Of a DNA stretch of 64,000 nt, positions 10,241 through 20,499 are shown piece by piece (the first letter of the stretch is position 1; every line of letters starts with the position of its first letter). Made by a program: the position numbers and the translations under genes. Below the pieces are notes generated by a model. That model ran no database searches. It saw only the letters and a program-made list of their open reading frames with translations, and was not told the origin of the DNA. Location: the NCBI RefSeq assembly GCF_040802235.1, contig NC_133158.1, positions 42,412,001 through 42,476,000 of the forward strand, in the 5' to 3' direction. The stretch comes from Manis javanica (taxonomy: Eukaryota > Chordata > Mammalia > Pholidota > Manidae).

Positions 10241-12300
10241 CCTTCCCGTGACCCTGCTGGATGCCTGAGATGGCCAACACATTTCCTACCACCTGACTGG
10301 CCAGAACCCAACGAGTTCAGCCCTGCGTGGCCTGCTAGCTGGTCCTTGCAGCATCCTCACGCTCATTCCCGAGGAGCTGCTTCTGCCTGGCCCTGTGTGC
10401 ACATGCAGCTCAGTGTTTGACAAAAACCCCAGCAGACCCCCATTCCTATTTCTGGGCTCCCTCTTTGGCGCCCTACCCTGAAAACCCTTGGTACCTCCAA
10501 TTCCAGCCTCCTCCGCCCAGCAGGGTGGCCCCATGTGCTCTGTGGGGTACCCTCTTACCGCACTATTGTCCAGACAATAAGCGAGAGCAGTGGTGTGAAC
10601 CTCCTTGCTTCGCTCTGTCTGGCATGCCTGTTGCGTGATCTGTGGGCAGTTAGTTCATACAGTTTAGAGTTACCAGTGGTGGAAGGGACAGTCAGTTACT
10701 CCAGGGCAGCCAGAAGCAGAAGCCCACATGGGTGATGGCTGAGGATGTTCCCACCGGTCCACTTCTATTTTCTGTGTGAATGGCTGGATGATATCACCCC
10801 CCAAAGAGTGCGGCATGGAGGTGAGAAGGGTGGACAAGGAACCAAAGAATTGCAATGGTGCTGAGGGCCGCCAGACGATGCTTCAACATGGCAGCTGTGG
10901 ACAGCGCACACAGCCGAGTTCAGCAGGTGGGGTGGCCTCGAGACCGTGAACTAAGGAGCACACGGGTGGGCACCCGGATGGTGGGAGGAGCGTCTGGGAG
11001 GAAGGATGGACGTGGGGGTGCTTGAAGAGGCAGTGAGGGATTAGAGGGATGTAAGCTTTGGGAATGGGTTGGGGGGCGAGCAGAGGACCTCAGAAGCTCG
11101 GGACACCCTGCAGTGTGGTCATGGAGGGGATGGCAGAAGCAGAGTAGGGGAGGAATTAGAGATGAGGAGGAAATAAAGACCTGAGCGGCTACAAGTTTGG
11201 TGGGATGTCCCCCGAATGCTAGATGTTGCCAAGTCTCAGTGTGACAAGGAACACAGTGAACTCAGGGCTAAAATCCTTAACTAAGGAGGCAGGTCGAAGG
11301 TCAGCTGGTCACTGTGGGGCAGCTGGTCACTGAGAGTGCTGAAGCTCCCAGCCTGCTCCCCCAAGGGGCGCAGTATCTGCAGAGAGCTGAGGCCCTGGCG
11401 AGTTCACGGCCCAGCCCCTCGAGCCCACGCCATGGGAACCCGGACCCCAACGCAGGGGCCGAGCCTGTGCTGGAGACCACGGTCTCCCCACAGGTGGGAG
11501 TGACTGTCTAACCATTTCAGATCTGCACAAGAGCACTGTGTGGGTAGTCGGAGCTCTGGGCAGGGGCCTGAGCACCTTGGTGTGAGATGGACACAAGGGA
11601 AGCATCTCAGGGCTGGTGCAAGCCTCTCTCTGGGCCAGGGGACAGCAGGAGACCAAGGGGTATGGGTGGCATGGGTCAGGTGGCTTCAGCGGGAAGCTGC
11701 AAGCCCAGAATGGGGCCAGGGGGGCAGCTGGGCTGTGGGAGGGAAGAAGAGGGGGCAGAGGAGATGAGGATCTGGGAGTGAACAGGTGACTTGGGACCCT
11801 ACGCCTTAGGTGGTGACTAAGGGTGACAGGGACTTGAGATGGGGAAAATTGACTTTATCAAGGTCTTCAAAGCTGGAGTCCCAGTGGCTACTCAACGGGT
11901 GAGCAGTCAGGGCCTTGTCCAGCAGTGCTGCAGAGGGTCTGCCCACAGCCTGGAGGTCTGCTTGCGGGCCCCTGGGGACTTGTGCTTGGACCCAGGGCTT
12001 TAGATGGCTGCTCAACCCATGATTTACAGACTGGAGACCTTGGGTAAGTCCTTCCGCTGTGGGAAGTTTAGGACATGCTTTCTGCCTCCCCACTCACCTC
12101 TCCTGCTTCTTTTGGGACGTCCCGTCCCAGCTTCTCTCTCTCTCCACCCCATGCAGACTCCCGCCCTGGGCATCTCATCCTGGACACACAGACATGGCCC
12201 ATCTACAGGCATCATCTGTTAGGAAATGCAGAGGTCCATGGAAAAAAACCTGAGGCACTGCAGGGTCTGCTGGAATGAAGGTTATTTTTACACCAGTCCC
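10241..12300. other. TFF2 upstream intergenic DNA, no gene recognised
   Basis: GC-rich and purine-rich at about 10.95-11.20 kb. There are no coding exons or repeats I can name. Distal TFF2 control elements could lie here but none is identifiable by eye. Confidence 0.5.
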
Positions 12301-12322
12301 AGCCTGCCCCTCTGCGTGCACC

Positions 12323-12754
12323 TTATCTCCATGGAGGGCAGCCCCCTCCCCAGGATGGAGACAGGCAGCCACAGCCGAGGACAAGGAGGGGCAGTAGTGC
12401 AGCCCTGGAGGAGGGGATCTCCTCCATGCCCCCAGAAGCCCGTTATTTTTCCCAGCAACCTTGGAGCCAATATTAAAAAAAATTCCTGTGGTAGCCACAT
12501 ACTTTATCGGGAAAAATACATGGCTTATCCCTTCCTGGGTGTGACCGTGTGGGTGCCCAGCACCAGACGTGCATGTGGCCGGTCTTCCACGTCGGCATCC
12601 TGGCACAGCCAGGCAGGGGAAGGCCTGGCTGGGCAGGGAGCACGGCCCCTGGCCCGGAAGCCTCGCCCGCAGGCAGCCGCACTGCCCCCCTCCCGCTATC
12701 TCAGCTCCTTTTCCTGACAAAGGACTGGTGCCGTGGGCGAGAGAAAGGTTATCT
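12323..12754 (+). promoter_or_regulatory. TFF2: TFF2 upstream region with GATA and CCAAT motifs
   Basis: Four TTATC cores (GATA sites on the - strand) lie at 12323, 12504, 12525 and 12749. The first and last are full TTATCT (AGATAA). A CCAAT box is at 12467-12471. GATA-6 is reported to activate human TFF1 and TFF2, so the cluster is plausible, but short motifs arise often by chance and spacing to human sites was not compared. Confidence 0.45.
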
Positions 12755-12782
12755 GTGCATGCTGAGCAAACAGAGGAAAGAT

Positions 12783-12788
12783 TATAAA
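12783..12788 (+). promoter_or_regulatory. TFF2: TFF2 TATA box
   Basis: TATAAA lies 70 bases upstream of the TFF2 start codon. Transcription should begin near 12812, leaving a leader of about 40 bases, as in known TFF2 genes. Confidence 0.85.
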
Positions 12789-12852
12789 ACAGGCCCTGGC
12801 GGTGGGCACCACACATTCTGGTGGAAGCCCGGAGGAGCAGCCGAGCGAGGAC

Positions 12853-12931
12853 ATGGGACCCCAAAGCGGCCGGCTCGTGGCTCTGCTCCTCATCCTGGGG
12901 CTGTGTGCGCTGGCTGGGGCCCAGAAACCAT
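12853..12931 (+). CDS. TFF2: TFF2 exon 1 coding part (signal peptide)
   Basis: 26 codons plus one base. The donor gtaagtgac at 12932 matches the consensus well. The ATG context is gaggacATGG, with A at -3 and G at +4, a strong Kozak context. Confidence 0.95.
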
Positions 12932-15551
12932 GTAAGTGACTGCCTGAAAGTATAAGTGGCCCTCGCGGCTCAGCGACCCTGAAGGGGCGCGGAGCATTCC
13001 CAGGGAAACTTCTAGTTCCCCAAACTCCAAGGGGATGTGCAGACTCCTTGCTGTTTGGGGTGCCTCCTCACCCGTCTCTGGGTCTCTGTTCCTGTTTGAG
13101 TTCCTCAGAGTGAAGAGGCAGGTGATGAGTTTAGATGCAGGGTAAGTAGCTAGAAGGCACCCCGAAATGTGGCCACACAGCCAGCGCCTATTGCTGGCAT
13201 TCAGGAGTGTTACCCAGAGGTAGGGCAGACCTCCAGGAAAAGCCCCCTTCCAGGGACAGGTCAGGAGGGCTCCAGGTGTGGGGGGCCAGCTTGAGGAGCC
13301 GGCTGGGACCAGAGACCCCCTGGGGCTCCCTGGAGCCCACCCTGCTCACCCTCCATCTTACCCTTGGTCTGGGCCTGTCTGTCCACCCTCTCTGCAGAAG
13401 GTTTCTCTTTGCTTTTTTCTCACGGATAAAACCATTTCCGCAGAAGGACACAGCATAGTTCAAACGTGGGCAAGGCAGGATTTTGCTGCTCCCGTGTGGC
13501 AACAGGACCCCAGGAGCGTCCCGAGGGCACCCTGGGGCAGGCGGGCATGGCGGGGGCTGGCTGACGGGCCTTCTCCACAGCTCCCTGCCAGTGCTCCCGC
13601 AGGAGTCCCCAGGACAGGAAGAACTGTGGCTACCCGGGCATCACCGGCGACGAGTGCTTCTCCTCTGGGTGCTGCTTTGACACCACGGTGGCTGGCGTCC
13701 CCTGGTGCTTCAAGCCCCTCCCCAAGGAAGGTAACCTGCAGGGCCGCCGGCTCCCCCTTCCCGGGTCCACAGGCCCCTGGGAGCTCGTGGACAGCCACCC
13801 GGGTCACCCAGGGGAAGAGAAACGCCCCGCCCCTGTGTCCACAGCGGGAGCCACACCTGTCAGCCGCCTGCCTTATGGGCACACATTTGTGAGAACCCAT
13901 CAGTTGTTACTGTATTTGAAGGAAAAGCCACACTCGGGCCTGTCCTGGCTGTTAAAGTGTGACTTCTGCAGAAGCTTCTAAGGGGAGGGAGGGCTTTGCC
14001 TAGGGAGTTCACATAACTGCCCCCAGGCCCCAAATGTCAAGAAGCTAAAACTCCTTTCAAGAACGAAGTTTATTTAAGTATGTGTTGTTAAGATAGAAAG
14101 TCTCTGATGCCAAGGTGGGCACAAAAGAAAGCTGCACTCACGTGTGGACCTTCCCACGGCCGATGGGCCACCCTCCGGGCCAGGCAGAGGCCCCTGCCCC
14201 CACACTGATGGGAAACACCACAGCCAGGGCAGCCAGGGCCCGCCCTCTGGTGGAAGGGTTGCTGGGTCTCTGCACTCTGGCCAAAGGCTTTCCCTCCTAA
14301 AGGGCACTCACCAGCCTTGCCTCCTCCCCCACTCACAGGGGGGTGGAGCGAGTTTCCCGAGTTCCCATGACTCCAGATCTGACTTGTGACATCTTTGGGG
14401 AGGAGGAGGCGGCCAGCCAGGGGTGGCAACACTGAACAGCCCCTGGTGTCACGGTCCCAGAAGGCCCTCCAGACACACCAAGCCTGTAAAGCCAGGGGTA
14501 TTCCAGTGGGAGGTTGAAATCAAAGCTTCTGGCTAACTGGGTCTCTGTGTTTTCCTTTCCCAAATCCGGTGACATGTGACAGAAAATGAGGCGTGTGTCA
14601 TGGAAGTCTCAGCCCGCAGGAACTGTGGCTACCCAGGCATCAGCCCTGAGGAGTGTGCATCTCGAAAGTGTTGCTTTTCCGACACCATCCCCCAGGTGCC
14701 CTGGTGTTTCTACCCACTGCCTGTGCAAGGTAATGTCACTGCAGGACGCATGCGGGTGGTTTCCTGGGGAAGGTGGAGCAGGGGGGAGGGCAGCTGCCTT
14801 GGTCCTGGACTGGACTTGCTCCCTAAATGCCCCCTGAGGCAGCTCTAGATGCTCTCAACAATGCTGGCATCTTTGCCTGAGATCTAAAGCCTCAGCTTTC
14901 CCAGGGTGCCTTTGTGGTGGTTGCAAAAAGCAGGTCGCTCTCAGCCACAATCCTAAATCCTGGCACAGTATGGTGGCAATTCAATCACCAGTTTTGGGCA
15001 CTATGAAATGCCATGTGCTGGCTGGGCACCAGGGCCAAGCCCCAAGCCAAGCAGGTGTGGTCCTTCCGTGGTGTCGTGGCCTCACCGTTCTCTCACACTG
15101 ACCACACGCGGCAAGTTCTGTCCACAGCCTCCTGCTCCAATGCCCGTCCCCAGAGGGTCTTGTCACCTCCCCCAACCCCCTCTGCTACCATGTGTCCCCT
15201 GACACTGAGTTTGGCAAGATAAATGCTGGAAGCACGTGCTCACCCTTGAGGATGCTTCTCTGTCCCTCTGCGGTGTATCAGAGCACTCCAAGGAGCAGAG
15301 CCTTCACTTTCAGGAATTTCCAAGTGATTTTTGGAGTGACCTAAGGGTCTACCTGGAAAATTACCAATTATTTGGGGAGATGGAGCCCCAGAGGATCCTC
15401 TCTCCTGGGGGACCCAGTCCTGTCCACCCAGCAGGCGCTGGGCAGATGCCCTGCTCCCAGGGAGCCCCCGGTGCCCACAGTGGGTGCCCTCAGCTCCCTG
15501 CCTCTCTCACCAACCATCTTGAATTTTGAATTTCTAGACTGTCATTACTGA
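12853..15551 (+). CDS. TFF2: TFF2 trefoil factor 2 (spasmolytic polypeptide), complete
   Basis: Secreted two-domain trefoil peptide of gastric neck and Brunner gland cells, which in known mammals co-packages with MUC6 and stabilises mucus. Four exons: 12853-12931, 13581-13730, 14583-14729 and 15538-15551, with every junction in phase 1. The product is 129 residues, the same length as human TFF2. Residues 1 to about 23 form a signal peptide (MGPQSGRLVALLLILGLCAL..AGA), then QKPSPCQCSRR. Trefoil 1 (exon 2) and trefoil 2 (exon 3) both show C-x9-C-x4-CC-x10-C with VPWCF, and the protein ends DCHY, whose Cys closes the long disulfide with the N-terminal Cys. All 14 cysteines are kept. The second domain (VMEVSARRNCGYPGISPEE) is almost the textbook sequence. 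The human N-glycosylation triplet in domain 1 is absent (DRKN here). The start is the only ATG giving a signal peptide and lies 70 bases after TATAAA. Very secure call. Confidence 0.98.
13581..13730 (+). CDS. TFF2: TFF2 exon 2 (trefoil domain 1)
   Basis: 150-bp exon between the acceptor ttctccacag and the donor gtaacc. It encodes SPCQCSRR through PLPKE with cysteines 1-7 of the protein. Confidence 0.96.
14583..14729 (+). CDS. TFF2: TFF2 exon 3 (trefoil domain 2)
   Basis: 147-bp exon between an acceptor ending gacatgtgacag and the donor gtaatg. The last bases before the acceptor are purine-rich; the pyrimidine tract (gttttcctttccc) sits about 20 bases upstream with no AG in between. It encodes ENEACVMEVS through PLPVQ. 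Confidence 0.96.
15538..15551 (+). CDS. TFF2: TFF2 exon 4 coding part (DCHY-stop)
   Basis: Follows the acceptor gaatttctag. It encodes Asp (split codon), Cys, His, Tyr and TGA at 15549-15551, the invariant TFF2 C-terminus. Confidence 0.95.
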
Positions 15552-15735
15552 GACACAGTGGCCTCAGAGAACCCGTCAGGCTCCCTGGATGTTCCAAAAC
15601 CAAAGAAGAATACACACCATCTTGTCAGTTTCCAATTTCATGTTTCCTGAATTTCTGGGTTCTCCTCATCTGGCTTTTATCTTTTTCAATGGTTTACTAT
15701 CCCATTTCTTCAAATAAAACCCTTAAAATCTGCTA
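15552..15735 (+). other. TFF2: TFF2 3'UTR (end approximate)
   Basis: About 180 bases from the stop to just beyond AATAAA at 15713-15718. The cleavage site is inferred from the signal. Confidence 0.75.
15713..15718 (+). promoter_or_regulatory. TFF2: TFF2 polyadenylation signal
   Basis: Canonical AATAAA 162 bases after the stop codon; it is the first such hexamer in the 3'UTR. Confidence 0.85.
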
Positions 15736-17680
15736 AATTCATTTTTACTTCATCGACACAGAGGTGGCAATTGTGTGTGGAAGTGTGTATAGTTTGAACA
15801 ATCTTCTGTTTACTATAAGAGCAACAATCCACCTAAAACATTCGGGCTATTCTAGCAACAATAGAGGATCCCATGAAAGTGACCTTCAGAATTACAGTCA
15901 CACTCCCCAAACCCAGGCCTTTGCATAAAAGCTCAAAATACATAAAAGCTCGGCCCTAGGTAAGGTCACGCCTGCTCTGCGAGCAGCATTATAATTTCAG
16001 ATTGCAATTACAAAATGTTTCACTTTCATCAAATGCATCACAAACTGCTTGCTTTTGAAGTGCGAGGCAACAGATCAAGTTCAAAGCAGGGCCTTGAGCT
16101 GAGTTGGCTGCAAATACTCCGAGAGCAATTAGCTTCCATGTTTTCTCCCCTGCGGTTTGAAGCTGTTCCAAAGAGGATGCTGATGGCTTTCTCAAGGCCA
16201 TTCCAGCCTGTAGGAAGGATGTTGCATGGAGGATACTTCATGCCTCTGCGTAGAGGGGTCCTAGCATTCTTCAGTTTCGGGGTGGGAGTGTAGGGCAGAT
16301 GACCCCAGGCTGGTCTTCCAGTAGCCTCTCCTGCCTCCCTAATTTGCCTCCAGTCCCAGCCCACTGGCTTAGCAAATGCATCACCCAATGGTGCACCTGT
16401 CACCCTGGAAATCCACTGCCTCTCCTTCTAGGGTCAGAAGGACCGATAGCACTGGCTTTGCATCAAAAGGTGGGGGTTTTAAACACTTTTTCCTTGGCCC
16501 CACATCCTCCCTTGGGACTCCCAGTTTAAGGGGGCCACAGACGACCTCAAGTCACCATTGCATCTTTGTTTTGCTTACAACACACTCACAAGCTCAAGAA
16601 AGCAAAGGCTCTTGTTGGAACACAGGGTCTCTGAAACCCTCAGGACAAATGGCGAATGAAGGCGGACTGGCGTTTGTGAGCTCTTCCATCACAGGGCCGC
16701 CCTCTCACTCTGTCCACACTGTGGGGTTTACACACCCTGTGCAGGCCCGGCACACCGAGGCAGAGCCGAGTCAGGCTGTGTATTTCGGAAAGGGCCTTTG
16801 ACACACTCTTCAGGGCCACATGAATCATTTGTGCCAGCACTGCTGGGTGAGAGCTGGGGGTGCTGCTCGCCCCTGGCATGGGGCCATCTCTCATGCTGGG
16901 CCTGGTGGCCGCTCCTGGCTCGGGGCGCCCCTGGCACCTGGGTCCCAGTCCTCTTGTTCTGGGTGGTGGCAGGAAGCCTGGTGTTTCTGCTCAGCAGTTC
17001 TCTCCCTGTGCACCCTGCCATCCCACACCCTCCTTTACCGCTCTCTCTGTGCATTAACACCCTAATTTCCCAGCTGGTTCTTATATCAGCCTTCTGACAG
17101 CAGAGTGTGGACTCCTAAGCAATTGCAGTGGTGCCCTCCATGGGCCTGGGGCCCTTACGGTTCTCATCTGTTTGGAATACTGTAGCTCCCGCATGCTCCA
17201 ACACCACTGGTGACAGCTGCCTGCATGGGGTCCATGTGGTTCAGACTGTGCTGCAGGTGGGCCCCCGGGAGGCCCTCCTTGTCCCTGCAGCCACAACTGA
17301 TGACATTTCAACTCACTCCCCTCAGAAAAACCAATCTTCTTTTTCCTTCATCTCTGCCCTTCTCAGCTTCCCTTTCACCTATCCTGTCTCCCAGAAGTCC
17401 CCACAGTCACCCCGGCGCTCCAGCAGGGACGTCGCTGACGGTGGGCTGCGGGGGCAAGGCTTGGTGCAAGGGGTTCCGCGGCACCATTCCCAATGGGAGT
17501 AGGGGAAAGGGGAAGCCGGCTTGGCCCCTTGGCCCCACTGTCCTGGCCTCCTGGCTGCTCAAGTTCATCCAGGCCCTCACCCAGTTGGTCCAGAGAAGGA
17601 AGGAGCTTGGAAAGGCAGTCACAGGAGATGGGCCCAGCCAGCTCCTAGGCTGAGGCAGCAACAGGAGGTGGCATAGTGCA
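15736..17680. other. Downstream of TFF2: unique non-coding DNA
   Basis: No gene recognised. The part at about 15940-16290 is moderately AT-rich, free of recognisable repeats, and contains homeodomain-like CAATTA cores and an agttcaaag nuclear-receptor-like half site, so it could be an enhancer; this is a guess. The rest is GC-rich and featureless to my eye. Confidence 0.4.
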
Positions 17681-17684
17681 CACC

Positions 17685-17845
17685 TGGGCCGCTGCCCCTG
17701 GTGTGTGACCTTGGGAGTTCCTCTCATCTCTGAGATTTTCAGGTTTTCTGTTTATAAGATATGGGCAATAATGAAGTGCCCGGCAAGGCTGTGGCAGGAT
17801 TAGTAATGTTTGGGAAGTGCCTGGTGCACAGAGGCCTGTGAGCTG
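17685..17845 (+). repeat. MIR-like SINE fragment
   Basis: gtgtgaccttgggag, ctcatctctgag, aagatatgggcaata, ggattagtaatg and gtgcctggtgcacag follow the order of a sense MIR. Diverged and approximate. Confidence 0.6.
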
Positions 17846-18024
17846 AGCTCCTCCCATGAGAGCCGGCACAGAGACCTGGCGCCCTGAGGCTCCAGGCCCC
17901 AGCAGGGCCGCTCAGGGGTCTCGTGTATAAAAACCCTTCCCACTGCCGCACTGAGACACGTGACTGCATCCAGGTGGGGGTGGGTCCTGAAGGAGACCCA
18001 CTGACGTCCACTGCATTCAGGACA

Positions 18025-18644
18025 CAGTCACCATCCGTTGAATACATGGTTGATCTGCATGATTCTCAGCAGTTTTGATCTGCAGTGTCATTGACCCTGA
18101 GTCAGCAAGCACTGAACCACGGCTTCCGGGGGACACACAAGGTCAATTTCACCAACTGATCAATATGTGACCTTGCTCCGTGTGTGACTGTTTAAAGACC
18201 ATCTATTTAATACACACTGCTGACTCATTAACACTGACCTCATGGCCAATGGCGCCGTAAGTCACACCTGAAGGACGCTCACCCGGCACGCCTTGCAGCT
18301 TTCTTGTGCTTCAGACGCTGGACAGCACTTCCCTGTGGCGCCTGGGACCATTTAACAGTGAGATCACCTACAAAGCGCACACATATTTGAAAAATGAGGT
18401 ATGAAATAGGCCGTGAAAAGACACTTGTTCATAGTCTGAAGCTGAAACCAGACGGCAGTGTCTCCTTGTTCAGCCTCAGCTGGGAATGTGTGCATTGGAT
18501 GATTCACATTTTCATGGCTCTGCACATGTGCGTGTCAGCTAATGGCCAGAAATACACGGGGAGTATCGGCTTTGGAGTTACAAACAGATTTTACAAGTAG
18601 GTGAATTTGCAAGTGGGGAATCCATGAATAACGAGGCTTGACCG
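18025..18644 (+). mobile_element. Old Tc1/mariner-like DNA transposon remnant
   Basis: The right end gggaatccatgaataacgagg..gaccgta and the left end cagtcaccatccgttgaatacatgg are imperfect inverted repeats of each other, about 620 bases apart, and a TA lies at the right border (18645-18646). The body matches a medium-reiterated mammalian element I recognise by phrases such as gctgactcattaac and ctgaagctgaaacc. No transposase frame survives. The family name is not certain. Confidence 0.6.
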
Positions 18645-18879
18645 TATATTAGTTACGTGTGTCTTGGCGATATGGAAGATACATATAAATACCCCTAGCT
18701 GTTGTTTTGGGGTTCAGGGAGCCAGCATCTCCATTGATGCCAGCCTGACCCCTTAGCCTAAAGAAAGAAGAGGAAAAGTCACAGCCAATCTGACCTCCCC
18801 TGGGGACCATGGAATCAGGGTGCATCAGATCTCCAAAATAAATATGTTTTGCTCTTATGTTCCATTGTGGTTCCTAGAT

Positions 18880-19085
18880 CAAGGTCACTTCCTAGCTGTG
18901 TGATCTTAGGCAAGTTACTTAGCCATTTTGTGCCTAGTTTTCCTCATATACAAAGTAGGAGTGTTCACAGCACCTTTATTCGTGGGTTTGTTGTGAGGAT
19001 GCAGTGAGTTATTTCATGAGATGTGCTTAGATGTGTCAGGCACACAGCAGGTACTAAATGAGAACATAACGCCACTTACTGTTAT
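18880..19085 (+). repeat. MIR SINE
   Basis: A clear sense MIR: aggtcacttcctagctgtgtg, ttaggcaagttacttagcc, tgtgaggatgcagtgag and cacacagcaggtactaaatg in the expected order, nearly full length. Confidence 0.85.
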
Positions 19086-19995
19086 CAGTACATATACACC
19101 CCACAGTTCAGGCCCCATAAATTGGGGAGACATTCGTCTCTGTGCTGGATTGTCAGACCCTCTGGGACCCCACCTGCTGATGCAGGGAAACCAGCCCTAC
19201 CAAGTCCCTCCCAGGACATCTTCTGTGGCCGTGGCAGCTGCTGGGGTCCCAGTGGGCGGGGGTCCCTATCTCAGGCCCAAGCCTACAGCCACCACTGCCT
19301 TAGGAAAGCCCTGGGCGCCTGCCCCGCAGGCTAGCAGCTTCTGTGGGCCCTTCCCTAAACTCATCTGCGTTTGTATGAACAGCTGGGGAGGCTTCCAGCA
19401 CATTCAGGGAGTTTCCTCAGCCTCCCTGCAGCCCAGATGGACTGGGAACAAAGGAGTCCCCTCACACCATCACACCTGCCTGTGTCTGGTCCCGGCTCCA
19501 GCCTCTCAGGCATTCTTGGCAGCTTGGACACCCGGGTGCTGATACCCTGGCTGCAGGGCTGGGTGGCCAGGATCCCAAGGTCCTGGGGAAGCAGCTCTGT
19601 ATTTACGTCCTGCGATCCAGAGATAACTCAGCACTTAATAAGTGCTCGACCTTAACTTAGCACGTTAACCTTAACGTAGTAAAAAATGGGGCTTAGAGGA
19701 GGAAGGACCGTTGTATATGTCCTCCTCGGGGCACATGGCTAGTGAATCTAAGGTGCTTCCCATAGAGAACCTTCTGGGTCCAGGGCACTCCGGGAGCTGT
19801 GTGTCCTCTGGTGCCCTCTGCTGGCCATCCTGGTACAGACATCCCTGAGCTCACCTGAGGGCCGCCGGCGGGACTCGTTCCCAGGTGGCCCGGGGTTTGG
19901 GGCCTGAGGTACTAGCCACCTGATGACAGGACGCTGACCTGAATAACTGTTGCGCATTGCTGGACTTATAAAGTCCAGTCAGACCAAATTTTTGG
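19086..19995. other. Intergenic DNA, no gene recognised
   Basis: A GC-rich segment with ORFs up to 173 codons that lack any motif. At about 19600-19680 there is a further MIR-like end (gagataactcagcacttaataag). Confidence 0.45.
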
Positions 19996-19999
19996 TATG

Positions 20000-20425
20000 G
20001 GCTCACATAATGGGAATTCTGCATTTAATGTTGCCACTTGGGGAGTGAGTAAGGGCTGTCTTCTGGCTCAAAGGCAGCTGTCTTCTCCCCGGGGTCCACA
20101 TGGCCTCTCCTGCACGGCTGCCTGTGAGAAAGAGAGAGAGAGAGATGGGGTTCTGGGGGAGGGAGAGACGGGAAGGGGGAGAGGGAGGGAGGGGGAGGGG
20201 ACAGGGAGGGAGGGGAAGGGGATGGGGGAGCGGGAGGGAGGGAAGGTGTGGGAGGGAGAGGGAACTCTTCCTCTTCTTACAAGGACACTAATCCTATCAG
20301 ATCAGGGTCCCTTATGACCTCATTCTAGCTTAATTATGTCCATAAAAGTCCTATCTCCAAATATCACCACATAGAGGGTTGGGGCTCACCCATGTGAATC
20401 TGGGGGGGCACAGCCCAGCCATAGC
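20000..20425 (-). mobile_element. ERVL-MaLR-type solo LTR, antisense, with internal purine expansion
   Basis: The right part reads, in reverse order, as a MaLR LTR: ttcttacaaggacactaatcc, cttatgacctcattctagc, ttaattatgtccataaaag, cctatctccaaatatcacc and gggcacagcccagccatagc. Its normally short GA stretch has grown to about 140 bases (listed separately). Confidence 0.7.
20124..20264 (+). repeat. Long homopurine (GA/GGGA) tract
   Basis: Roughly 140 bases almost entirely of A and G, starting (GA)n and passing into gggaggga-type units, with rare interruptions. It lies inside the antisense LTR. Such mirror-like purine tracts can adopt triplex (H-DNA) forms; that is inference. Confidence 0.85.
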
Positions 20426-20499
20426 AGCGTCACCTCTCATTAATCCTCTGTTCTTGGTAATCCTGAGAATGGTAGCTGGGATCTGTAGAGGTGTCTTTA

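Noticed and set aside
12175-12864. 229-codon ORF antisense to the TFF2 promoter and exon 1
   Set aside because: It covers promoter motifs and the TFF2 signal exon in antisense and shows no family motif.
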